Shown one piece after another: positions 8,392 through 15,657 of a stretch of DNA of 35,649 bases. The stretch is from a virus. Made by a program: the position numbers and the translations under genes. The DNA lies in the IMG/VR virus record IMGVR_UViG_3300021960_000246, positions 1 through 35,649 of that record; one strand, 5' to 3'. Position 1 is the stretch's first letter, and each line of letters begins with the position of its first letter. The notes below the pieces were generated by a model that did no database searches, was not told the origin of the DNA, and worked only from the letters and a program-made list of their open reading frames with translations.

Positions 8392-8554
8392 AGGTCTATA
8401 CGCTAACATCCACAAGAAACGCAAGCGAATCAAGTCTCAGAAGGCCGCTGGCAAAACGCCTGAGCGGATGCGTAAGGTAGGATCTAAAGGCGCTCCAACA
8501 GCACAAGCCTTTAGGAACTCAGCAAAAACTGCTAAAGGAGCTACATACGAATAA
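8384..8554 (+). CDS. Small basic phage protein (56 aa), function unknown
   Basis: The ATG at 8384 lies inside the end of the previous gene and the TAA at 8552-8554 shares a base with the next ATG. The protein begins MSEGLYANIHKKRKRI and contains GSKGAPTAQAF and AKTAK. This pattern is common in very short proteins of T7-like and marine podoviruses, of unknown role. Overlap on both sides and the matching family pattern make it a real gene despite its size. It ends KGATYE, nearly identical to the ends of the preceding gene product and the scaffold. Confidence 0.85.
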   Translation: MSEGLYANIHKKRKRIKSQKAAGKTPERMRKVGSKGAPTAQAFRNSAKTAKGATYE

Positions 8555-9036
8555 TGGCTACTGTCGCTCAAGTTGCAAAGTCCTCGCTACAGAGGATATT
8601 GGTACAAGCTAGTGAAGCTCCATTAGAGCCTGACGAGTACCAAGACTTTATATTCACTATGAATAATTACATGGCTGAGCTAGATGCCCAAGGTATTCAG
8701 CTTGGCTATACAGTTGTGACTGATCTTGGTGATGAAGTAACTATCCCAACAGGCGCACTGCGCGGACTTATCGCTAACATGGCGATTGAAGTCGCACCAG
8801 ACTACAACGGAGTCATCTCTGGAGGCTTGCAGAAAGCAGCTCGTGATGGGTTCAACACAATGCGTATGCTTGGACAAAGCATGGGTAAGACTAGATTTCC
8901 TTGTACGCTTCCTATTGGCTCTGGCAACGAAGACAATGACTTCGGCATGAATGGTCATTTCTATCCAGATCAAGAAGCGGCAATCCTTGCAGAGACAACT
9001 GGCGCTATAGCCTTGGAGGTCAACACCAATGGTTAA
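8554..9036 (+). CDS. Head-tail adaptor, P22 gp4-like tail accessory factor
   Basis: The 160-residue length and layout match P22 gp4 (166), which binds the portal after packaging and joins it to the tail hub. Shared features are an N-terminal helix, an acidic middle, a segment with IANMAIEVAPDY resembling the LACRIAPDY of gp4, and a C-terminal LPIGSGN followed by HFYPDQE, resembling PTGSGN..HYFPGE. P22 gp4 has also been described as having muramidase activity; no such site can be asserted here. It sits between the coat region and the gp10-like gene, as in P22, and overlaps the next gene by 8 bases. Confidence 0.85.
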   Translation: MATVAQVAKSSLQRILVQASEAPLEPDEYQDFIFTMNNYMAELDAQGIQLGYTVVTDLGDEVTIPTGALRGLIANMAIEVAPDYNGVISGGLQKAARDGFNTMRMLGQSMGKTRFPCTLPIGSGNEDNDFGMNGHFYPDQEAAILAETTGAIALEVNTNG

Positions 9037-9874
9037 AAGAGCGGATGGACGCAAGAAGTCGGACTTTGTAGCACAGGATACTGTCCTTGCTAACTCGTTC
9101 ATGGATTACTTTGTCAACAATACGAACTATAGAATCAGCTATCAGGATTTGGTTGCTGGTCTAGGTGTTACTGGCAGTATTGTTACCGCTGGTTCTGGCA
9201 CAGGAACGCCTGTACTTGAAGTTGATGGGACAGTTAATAAGATTAGAAGTTTAGAAAATGGCTCTGGAATTGTAACCTCTCTCACCGCATCTAATGGAGC
9301 GCAGATAAGCCACAATTTCACAGCTAACGCTTTAGGTCTTCCTATCCTTTTAAACACAACAGCAGCGTCTCCTACTATAGCAAGCATTGTTGCGGGAAAT
9401 GGAATTAGTGTTTCAGCGGTAAATACTTACGGCATTCAGATAACGTCTATTGCCGATGAGATAAACGCTCAGGTCACGATGCACGATAATACAACTGCTA
9501 CAGTTATTGGAACAATAGACACTCCTGTAAAAGTAGCAGGTACATTTGTTGTAGGAACAGTTTCTACTTTCACAGCAGACAATACAGGCAAGCTGACTTA
9601 CACAGGCGCAACCACAACTACAGTTCAGTTTGTGGCCTCTGTTACTTTAGATGTTGTCGGGACTAATCAAGATTTAACGGTTCAGCTCCATAAAAATGGA
9701 ATTGCACTTCCTGCCGCTAAGATATCCAGAACAGTCACTTCAGGATCAGCAGGAAACGTAAGTTTGTTCTACAACATAGCAATGACTGCCTCTGACTATG
9801 TAGAAATCTATGTGGCTAATGGTTCAAGCACAAACGACATAACCGTGACGGACTGCCTGTTCGGAGTATCTTAG
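9029..9874 (+). CDS. Beta-rich virion protein with a C1q/TNF-like C-terminal domain (probable)
   Basis: This 281-residue protein has a basic N-terminus (VKRADGRKKSDF), then long Thr/Ser/Gly/Ile-rich beta segments with no Cys until the last residues. The final roughly 120 residues, from TGKLTYTGATTTTVQF to TVTDCLFG, alternate hydrophobic and polar residues in a way typical of trimeric jelly-roll domains found at the ends of phage fibres and decoration proteins. It lies between the gp4-like and gp10-like genes, where P22 has no extra gene, and abuts the next ATG. It may be a head or neck decoration protein or fibre. The structural class is an inference from composition. Confidence 0.55.
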   Translation: MVKRADGRKKSDFVAQDTVLANSFMDYFVNNTNYRISYQDLVAGLGVTGSIVTAGSGTGTPVLEVDGTVNKIRSLENGSGIVTSLTASNGAQISHNFTANALGLPILLNTTAASPTIASIVAGNGISVSAVNTYGIQITSIADEINAQVTMHDNTTATVIGTIDTPVKVAGTFVVGTVSTFTADNTGKLTYTGATTTTVQFVASVTLDVVGTNQDLTVQLHKNGIALPAAKISRTVTSGSAGNVSLFYNIAMTASDYVEIYVANGSSTNDITVTDCLFGVS

Positions 9875-11296
9875 ATGCCTAAAGTAGTCCTTCCTATAGC
9901 GAACGGATTCTACGAGAGCGATAGCCTGCCTATCTCGGCTCAGGAGTGTGTGAACTTCTATCCGAATATTGCTCAAGCTCCTGCGTTGAATCAGGAGACG
10001 CTGTACGGTACGGCTGGACTAGAAGAAGTAGCAAACGCTAATACCTTTACAGGTAATCGAGGCGCACATGAAATGAATGGTGTGCCTTACTTTGTCATGG
10101 AGAATCGTCTCTTTAGCATGGCTGCTGACTTCTCTCTTACTTTCCACGGTGAGATTGATGGGACTGTTAGAGTCTCAATGGCTGACAACGGCACACAACT
10201 TCTTATCTTAGTTCCTAATGGGAACGGATACATCTACAACCACGTTGCGGACACATTCTCTCAAATCACAGATACAGACTTTACTGCGAACGGAAATCCT
10301 CAACTGGTTGTTTATATTGACGGCTATTTCTGCTTAACGACTGACAGCAAAAAGTTTATTGTCAGCGCTTTAAATGATGGCTTGAGCTACAACGCATTAG
10401 ACTTTGGAACTGCTGAGTCTGATCCTGATGATATTGTTGCTCCTGTAGTTTTTAAGAACCAGCTATTTATAGGAGGTTCGCAGACGATAGAAGCATTTCA
10501 AAACATTGGCGGCGCTGACTTCCCATTTCAGCGAACAGGATTATTCTTACAGAAAGGCATTGTCAGTCCTTTCAGTATTCAAACTTTGCAAGATACGTTT
10601 GTATTTATTGGCGCTGGTCAAAACGAATCTCCAGCAATTTGGACGCTACAAGGAAACGATGTAGCAAAGATATCCACTACTGCTATAGATAAAGAGTTGA
10701 GTGCCTTAACAGAAGCTCAAGTAGCGTCTATCTATTCATGGGGATACGCAGAAAAAGGTGCTTATTTTGTTGGGTTTGCATTACCAAGCAGGACACTAGT
10801 TTACGATATAATTACCAAACGCTGGCATGAAAGAAAGTCTGTAATTGACGGCACTCTTGGCGGCTACCGTGTTACCGCCTTGGTAAGAGCGTACAATGAT
10901 ATTTGGGCAGGTGATTTAGTAGACGGAAGAATTGGAAATTTAGATCCAGATGTTTTTGACGAATACGGAACGGAAATCAGACGCTCTATAGTGACTCAGC
11001 CTTTCCAAAGTAATATGGAATCGTTTGTAGTTCCTGAGATAGAACTAACCGTTGAAAGCGGTGTTGGTAATGCCGCAGCTCCTGATCCTCAGATTGGTAT
11101 GGCTCGCAGCCGTAACTCCAAGACTTGGAGCGATACTCGTTATAGAAGCATTGGTAAAATAGGCGAGTACAACCATAGAGCTATTTGGCGCAGAAACGGT
11201 AGAGCAGCTAGGTTTGAATTATTTAGGTTTACTATTAGTGATCCTGTTAAGCCTGTAATCATACAGCTTACGGCTGATATAGAAGGTGTTCAGTGA
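9875..11296 (+). CDS. Tail hub / DNA-stabilisation protein, P22 gp10-like
   Basis: The 473-residue protein matches P22 gp10 (472) in length and in its opening: a short beta strand with LPIANGFYESDSLP, then AQECVNFYPNIA, where P22 has DYLPVNML. gp10 is a beta-propeller-like hexamer that plugs the portal-gp4 channel and carries the needle and tailspikes. The body here has repeated propeller-like strands such as APVVFKNQLFIGG and ESPAIWTLQGNDVAKIS. The ATG directly follows the upstream stop. The GTG of the next gene overlaps its end by 4 bases. Confidence 0.85.
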   Translation: MPKVVLPIANGFYESDSLPISAQECVNFYPNIAQAPALNQETLYGTAGLEEVANANTFTGNRGAHEMNGVPYFVMENRLFSMAADFSLTFHGEIDGTVRVSMADNGTQLLILVPNGNGYIYNHVADTFSQITDTDFTANGNPQLVVYIDGYFCLTTDSKKFIVSALNDGLSYNALDFGTAESDPDDIVAPVVFKNQLFIGGSQTIEAFQNIGGADFPFQRTGLFLQKGIVSPFSIQTLQDTFVFIGAGQNESPAIWTLQGNDVAKISTTAIDKELSALTEAQVASIYSWGYAEKGAYFVGFALPSRTLVYDIITKRWHERKSVIDGTLGGYRVTALVRAYNDIWAGDLVDGRIGNLDPDVFDEYGTEIRRSIVTQPFQSNMESFVVPEIELTVESGVGNAAAPDPQIGMARSRNSKTWSDTRYRSIGKIGEYNHRAIWRRNGRAARFELFRFTISDPVKPVIIQLTADIEGVQ

Positions 11297-11544
11297 GCTA
11301 TAAATTAAATGTTGGTCAGCCGATAGTTGAGTCAAATGGCACGATGAGTCAGGCTTTTAGACAGTTTACACAAGAGGCTTCGTTGGGTATTCCTATTATT
11401 GGATCTGGCAGTCCTGAAGGAGTTATAGAGGCTGTACAATATAGTCTTTATTTGGATACTACTGGCGCTGCTGGAGCTATTCAATACAGGAAGATGCTTC
11501 CTAGTATTGCTGGAGACAGAAAACAAGGCTGGATTCTTGCTTGA
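11293..11544 (+). CDS. Small virion-module protein (83 aa), function unknown
   Basis: It starts with GTG in a GTGA overlap with the gp10-like gene, with GAAGG upstream. The central motif PIIGSGSPEGVIEA, followed by YSLYLDTTGA, recalls short beta motifs at the ends of phage fibre and tail proteins that begin a trimeric domain. It occupies the place of the P22 tail-needle gene 26 but has neither the length nor the heptad coiled coil of a needle. A role in tail closure or attachment is possible but unproven. Confidence 0.65.
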   Translation: MSYKLNVGQPIVESNGTMSQAFRQFTQEASLGIPIIGSGSPEGVIEAVQYSLYLDTTGAAGAIQYRKMLPSIAGDRKQGWILA

Positions 11545-12005
11545 TTACCAGAACGGTAGACGCTGACTTCATAAGATCATTTGTTACCGGATCTGAAGTG
11601 TTTGATGAGATCAGCGAGGATGACTTCTCAAGAGATGAGTGGTATCCAGATATGCACAGTGGTTGGTTCGTACATACAGAAGATGATGAAGTTTGCGGCC
11701 TCTGGATGGCTGAATTACGCAACGGCATAACCATAGAAATCCATCCAATGATCTTAAAAGAGTTCAGAGGAAAGAAAGCGTACAAAGGTGCAAGAGAGTT
11801 TTTTACTTGGATAACAAAGAACACCAAGTATGAAAAGGTAAACGCAGAGATCGCCACTTGCTTTCCTAATGCCAAGATGTTTGCGGTACAATGCGGCATG
11901 AAGTTAGAAGGAACAATTAGGCGGTCTTTTAAAAAAAACGGCAAAATACATGACCAATGGTTACTAGGCATTACTAGAGCAGAGCTAGAGGCGAGATATG
12001 AGTAA
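11541..12005 (+). CDS. P22 gp14-like, GNAT-fold-like virion assembly protein
   Basis: This 154-residue protein is in the same position as P22 gp14, between tail-hub and ejection genes. It has a layout like the GNAT acetyltransferase fold: strands in VCGLWMAEL and ITIEIHPMIL, a helix after EFRGKKAYKGAREFF, then VNAEIATCFPNAKMFAVQCGM and EGTIRRSF. In P22 the protein is needed for efficient infection rather than known catalysis. The usual acetyl-CoA loop is only loosely present. It starts with TTG in a TTGA overlap with the upstream stop; the first in-frame ATG would delete a third of the fold. Confidence 0.75.
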   Translation: MITRTVDADFIRSFVTGSEVFDEISEDDFSRDEWYPDMHSGWFVHTEDDEVCGLWMAELRNGITIEIHPMILKEFRGKKAYKGAREFFTWITKNTKYEKVNAEIATCFPNAKMFAVQCGMKLEGTIRRSFKKNGKIHDQWLLGITRAELEARYE

Positions 12006-12492
12006 ATTAGTCACAACACTATTCGGCGGCGAATCAGACAAAGGCATTAAGGCTCAAGAAGGCGCAAACAGAGAACTGATGCAATTTATGGAACGTCAAC
12101 AAAATATGGCTAGGTCTGATATTCGACAAGCTATGCCTAGCCAATATGGAGCAATGACAGCAGGCCAGCAGGCTGGATTAGATGTTTTTGGGCAAACAAT
12201 GCCTCAGCAAGCCGATGCCTTTGTTGGTGGCAACGTAGCTGCACAACAGGCGCTTCTTGCAGGAATGCCTATGTACGAACAGGCGATTAGAGGCACTAAT
12301 GTAAACTATGGCAACTTGCAGCCATATCAAGGTAGTTACGATATGTCTTTTGCTCAACAGCAGCTACCTGATGCGGTGGCTAATCCTGAGTATATACAGC
12401 AAATTGCTCAAAATAATACGGCAAATTCTTTAGGTGGAATGGGTATAGATGCCGCCACTTTAGCCGAACTTGAAGCGCTGAGGTATTCCTAA
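11998..12492 (+). CDS. Putative ejection protein, small (164 aa)
   Basis: A Gln-, Ala- and Met-rich protein with segments such as MQFMERQQNMARSDI and AAQQALLAG, compatible with a helical virion-interior protein. It begins inside the gp14-like gene and ends in a TAATG overlap with the giant repeat protein. P22 encodes ejection proteins gp7, gp20 and gp16 at this place, and this one occupies the gp7 slot, but no sequence identity can be claimed by eye. The name is based on position and composition. Confidence 0.6.
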   Translation: MSKLVTTLFGGESDKGIKAQEGANRELMQFMERQQNMARSDIRQAMPSQYGAMTAGQQAGLDVFGQTMPQQADAFVGGNVAAQQALLAGMPMYEQAIRGTNVNYGNLQPYQGSYDMSFAQQQLPDAVANPEYIQQIAQNNTANSLGGMGIDAATLAELEALRYS

Positions 12493-15400
12493 TGGAAGAG
12501 AATTTTACTGAAGGTCTTGGCGGCATAGGAATAACGCCAGAGAGCATTGTGATTGATTATATTAATGGCAATCCAAATGCTTCTTTGTCTGATATATCTA
12601 ATTTAATACAGCAGACCGGAGCAAATCTTGACTCCCTATCGGCTACATTTGGAGTTGATCCAGCTGAAGCTAGGACTGCTTATAATCAAGCACTAAGCGG
12701 GCCTAGCGCGGCAGATCAAGCAGCAGAGCAAGCAGCGGCAGCTCAGGCTGAGGCGGCAACAGTTGCAGCTCAGGCTAATACGGCAGCATTGGCAGCGACT
12801 GAAGTAGCAGAAACAGAAGTTGCGGCAAAAACTGGTCTTCAGAATGTTCTTGATTTTGTTTCCCAAGGAAATAAATCTGATGAAGATATTTATAGAGAGA
12901 TGGTTAAAAATGATGTCAGCATTGAGCAAGCTGCTGCCGCTGTAAATTATCCAATAGATGAAGCTACCGCTAGATACTCTCGCGCTCAAGAAATGGTTCA
13001 AATTGATGACATAGCGAAAGGCGGTGTTGAAAAGGCGTTAAAAGATTTTCCTAATGGCATCCCAGATAATTTAATAGCTCGCTATGTTTCAGAAACGACA
13101 GACTCTGCCGAAAAAATAGCTGGGTATATGGATGGGCTTGGTTTAACTCCTGACGATATGTCTAGGGCCACTGGGCTTCCTTTAGCTGATGTACAAGCAG
13201 CGTATAACCAAGCAAAAGACGGTGGTGCTACAGAAGGAACCGGCAGCACTGTTGCGGGAGCTTCTGTAGCAGGAGGAACCGGATCAGGAGCTGATTCTGG
13301 AACAACCTCTGTGGCTTCTTCAACAGCAGTAGGAGGCCGAGCTGGAAGCGGCGGTCAAACTGGGCTATCGGGAGCAGAACGCGCTTTAGCTGGTGGAGTT
13401 ACGGCTGCTGCACAGGCTATCGAGTCAGGCGCTGGTCAGGCTAGATCTGATTTACTTGCTGGCACTGAATTGGCTCGTAATGATCTTGCGACAGGAGCAA
13501 CAGAAGCAACTGGCGCAATCAACACTTCTACAAATCAAGGTCTTCAGGCTTTAAGTTCTGGCTTGCAGTCTGGTCAGTCTCAGATTCAGCAAGGCACTAA
13601 CCAAGGTCTTCAGGCTTTAACGGCTGGCTTGCAGGCAGGCCAATCTCAAATTCAGCAAGGTACTAACCAAGGCTTACAAGCGCTTACTGCTGGAATTCAA
13701 TCTGGTCAGCAGAATATAAATCAAGGCGCATCCGCAGGACTTCAAGCGTTAGGGCAAGGGCTTGGAGTTGCTAGAGGAGATGTTGCTTCTGGAACTGCGG
13801 CTGGATTACAAGCGCTTGGTCAAGGATTGGGTGCGGCAAGGCAAGATATTACCTCAAGCACAGGACAAGGCTTACAGGCTCTTGGTCAAGGCTTAGGCAC
13901 AGCTAGACAAGATATCGCAGGCGGCACACAAGCTGGCCTTCAAGCTCTTTATCAAGGTCTTGGTGGCGCTAGAACAGACCTTCAGGCAGCTCAACAAGCT
14001 GCTAGTCAACAGTACGGAGCAGGTCTTGGAGACATCACACAAGCTCGTGATCTTGCGTCTCAGCAAGTTGGTCAAGCCTTTGGTCAAGCTGGTCAGATGT
14101 TTGATCCGTATCGTCAGGCAGGCGCTGCGGCAACACAGCAACAGGCGGCGTTATCAGGCGCTCTAGGACAAGAAGCATTTAATCAGGCATTTCAAGAAAG
14201 TCCTGCTCAACAGTTCTTGCGCGAGCAAGGTGAAAGAGCAGCGCTGCGAACGGCCTCTGCTCGTGGCGGCTTAGGTGGCGGCAACGTCATGAAAGAACTA
14301 TCTAGGTTTAACACTGGCCTTGCTGCTCAAGACTTACAGAACCAGATAGGCAACCTTCAGGCTCTAGGCGCTCAAGGTCTTGGCGCTAGTGGAAGTGCTG
14401 CTCAACTAGCCGCTCAAGGTGGCTCAGCCCAAGCTGATTTGCAAACGCAAGCAGCTCAACAGATGGCGGCTCAGCGCGGTCAAGTGGCTCAGTCGCAGCT
14501 AGGAACTGGTCAGCAGTTAGCAGGACTTGGCACTCGTGCCGCTGAGTCAGGTTTGGGCGCTTTAACTCAGGCAGGACAACAGCTTGGTCAATTAGGAATA
14601 ACTGGCGGCACACAAGGCTTGCAAGCAATGCTTGGTCAAGGACAACAGCTAGGTCAGTTAGGCGTTACTGGTGGTACTCAAGGATTAAACACAATCACAG
14701 GTTCGGCGGGAAGATTAGCCGACATGGCTTACGGTGCTGGCGGTCAAAGCCTTCAGTCATTACAGCGAGCAGGAGAGCAGACAGGTCAAATGGCTTACGG
14801 CGGTGGCACTCAAGGCTTGCAGGCGCTACAAGGCATGGGCAGAGATTTAGGCCAGATGTCTTACGGTGCTGGTCAGACAGGCTTGCAGGCTTTGCAAAAC
14901 ATGGGTAGTGAGCTAGGACAAATGTCTTACGGCGCTGGCGGTCAGGGCATGAATGCTTTGATGTCATCAGGCAACAGCATAGCCGATATACTTAGTGGTA
15001 GGTCTTTAGGTCAATCTCAGCTTGCAATGCAAGCAGGTCGTGGCCTTGGTGACATAAGCATGACCGGAGGAATGACAGTTGGTGATTACCTCTATGGAAC
15101 TGGTGGCGCTCTGGCTCAAAACAGGATGATGGCAGGCCGAGACATTGCTGGAAATATTACTAATCAAATTAATGCGCTTGCAAATTATCAATCTGGTCAA
15201 GGCGCGGGTATGTCTGATCTAATAGGTCAGCAAGGAAATACTCTGGCAGGTATGCAAACCGGAGCGGGTGCTGGAATGTCTAACCTGATTGGAGGTACTG
15301 CTGGTCAACTAGCAGGAATCGCCACAGGAACTGGCGCAGCTTACAACCCAGCCAGATTGGGTGGAACAAGTCAGGTTAAAGGCATTATTCCTGCTGCGGG

Positions 15401-15656
15401 TCAAGCTATTGGGCAAGGAATTGCAGCATTCAACTTAGCTTCTGACATCAGACTTAAAGAAAACATTGAGCAGGTAGGAATAACCTCAAGCGGTCATAAT
15501 TGGTATAAATGGGATTGGAACAAAGCAGGTAAATCCATTGCCAAGGATCAGCCTTCTTATGGCGTTATTGCTCAAGAGGTAGCAAACAAAGATTCTTCTG
15601 CTGTAATTATAGGCGATGACGGTTATCTCCGAGTAGATTATACAAGGATATTATAA
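12492..15656 (+). CDS. Large repeat-rich ejection-type protein with a C-terminal S74-like chaperone domain
   Basis: This 1054-residue protein is probably a virion-interior or tail-tip protein delivered at infection. Residues about 15-240 hold three diverged helical repeats, each ending in a motif like DPAEARTAYNQA or PLADVQAAYNQA. Residues about 345-500 contain seven or so roughly 21-residue repeats built on QGLQAL..GLQ.G. Residues about 690-835 hold a second series built on GGTQGLQAL..LGQM.YGAG. The last 71 residues begin SDIRLKENI and include YGVIAQEV and RVDYTRIL, the signature of the Peptidase_S74 intramolecular chaperone normally found at the end of tail fibres and endosialidases. Composition is extremely rich in Gly, Ala and Gln. 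Downstream ejection-type genes follow without gaps. Confidence 0.7.
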   Translation: MEENFTEGLGGIGITPESIVIDYINGNPNASLSDISNLIQQTGANLDSLSATFGVDPAEARTAYNQALSGPSAADQAAEQAAAAQAEAATVAAQANTAALAATEVAETEVAAKTGLQNVLDFVSQGNKSDEDIYREMVKNDVSIEQAAAAVNYPIDEATARYSRAQEMVQIDDIAKGGVEKALKDFPNGIPDNLIARYVSETTDSAEKIAGYMDGLGLTPDDMSRATGLPLADVQAAYNQAKDGGATEGTGSTVAGASVAGGTGSGADSGTTSVASSTAVGGRAGSGGQTGLSGAERALAGGVTAAAQAIESGAGQARSDLLAGTELARNDLATGATEATGAINTSTNQGLQALSSGLQSGQSQIQQGTNQGLQALTAGLQAGQSQIQQGTNQGLQALTAGIQSGQQNINQGASAGLQALGQGLGVARGDVASGTAAGLQALGQGLGAARQDITSSTGQGLQALGQGLGTARQDIAGGTQAGLQALYQGLGGARTDLQAAQQAASQQYGAGLGDITQARDLASQQVGQAFGQAGQMFDPYRQAGAAATQQQAALSGALGQEAFNQAFQESPAQQFLREQGERAALRTASARGGLGGGNVMKELSRFNTGLAAQDLQNQIGNLQALGAQGLGASGSAAQLAAQGGSAQADLQTQAAQQMAAQRGQVAQSQLGTGQQLAGLGTRAAESGLGALTQAGQQLGQLGITGGTQGLQAMLGQGQQLGQLGVTGGTQGLNTITGSAGRLADMAYGAGGQSLQSLQRAGEQTGQMAYGGGTQGLQALQGMGRDLGQMSYGAGQTGLQALQNMGSELGQMSYGAGGQGMNALMSSGNSIADILSGRSLGQSQLAMQAGRGLGDISMTGGMTVGDYLYGTGGALAQNRMMAGRDIAGNITNQINALANYQSGQGAGMSDLIGQQGNTLAGMQTGAGAGMSNLIGGTAGQLAGIATGTGAAYNPARLGGTSQVKGIIPAAGQAIGQGIAAFNLASDIRLKENIEQVGITSSGHNWYKWDWNKAGKSIAKDQPSYGVIAQEVANKDSSAVIIGDDGYLRVDYTRIL
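13530..13970 (+). repeat. Tandem coding repeats, QGLQAL type
   Basis: About seven degenerate units of roughly 63 bases encode the motif QGLQAL followed by SGLQ, TAGLQ or GQGLG and then a QSQIQQG- or ARQDI-type segment. Codon choice varies between units, so the repeat is kept at protein level. It predicts a long amphipathic helical rod or solenoid. Confidence 0.8.
14550..14990 (+). repeat. Tandem coding repeats, GGTQGLQAL / LGQMSYGAG type
   Basis: A second, distinct repeat series of roughly 69-72 bases per unit encodes GG(T/Q)QGLQ, a short helix, then (L/T)GQ(L/M)xYG. About six units can be read, the middle ones sharing MAYG or MSYG. It lies in the same protein as the first series, separated by a non-repetitive stretch. 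Confidence 0.8.
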
Positions 15657-15657
15657 A

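Noticed and set aside
8551-8556. Programmed frameshift at the TAATG between the 56-aa and gp4-like genes
   Set aside because: Simple stop-start overlap of the type found throughout this genome.
13893-14141. Antisense and alternative-frame open frames within the repeat-rich ejection gene
   Set aside because: Byproduct of repetitive codons; no initiation signals or protein character.
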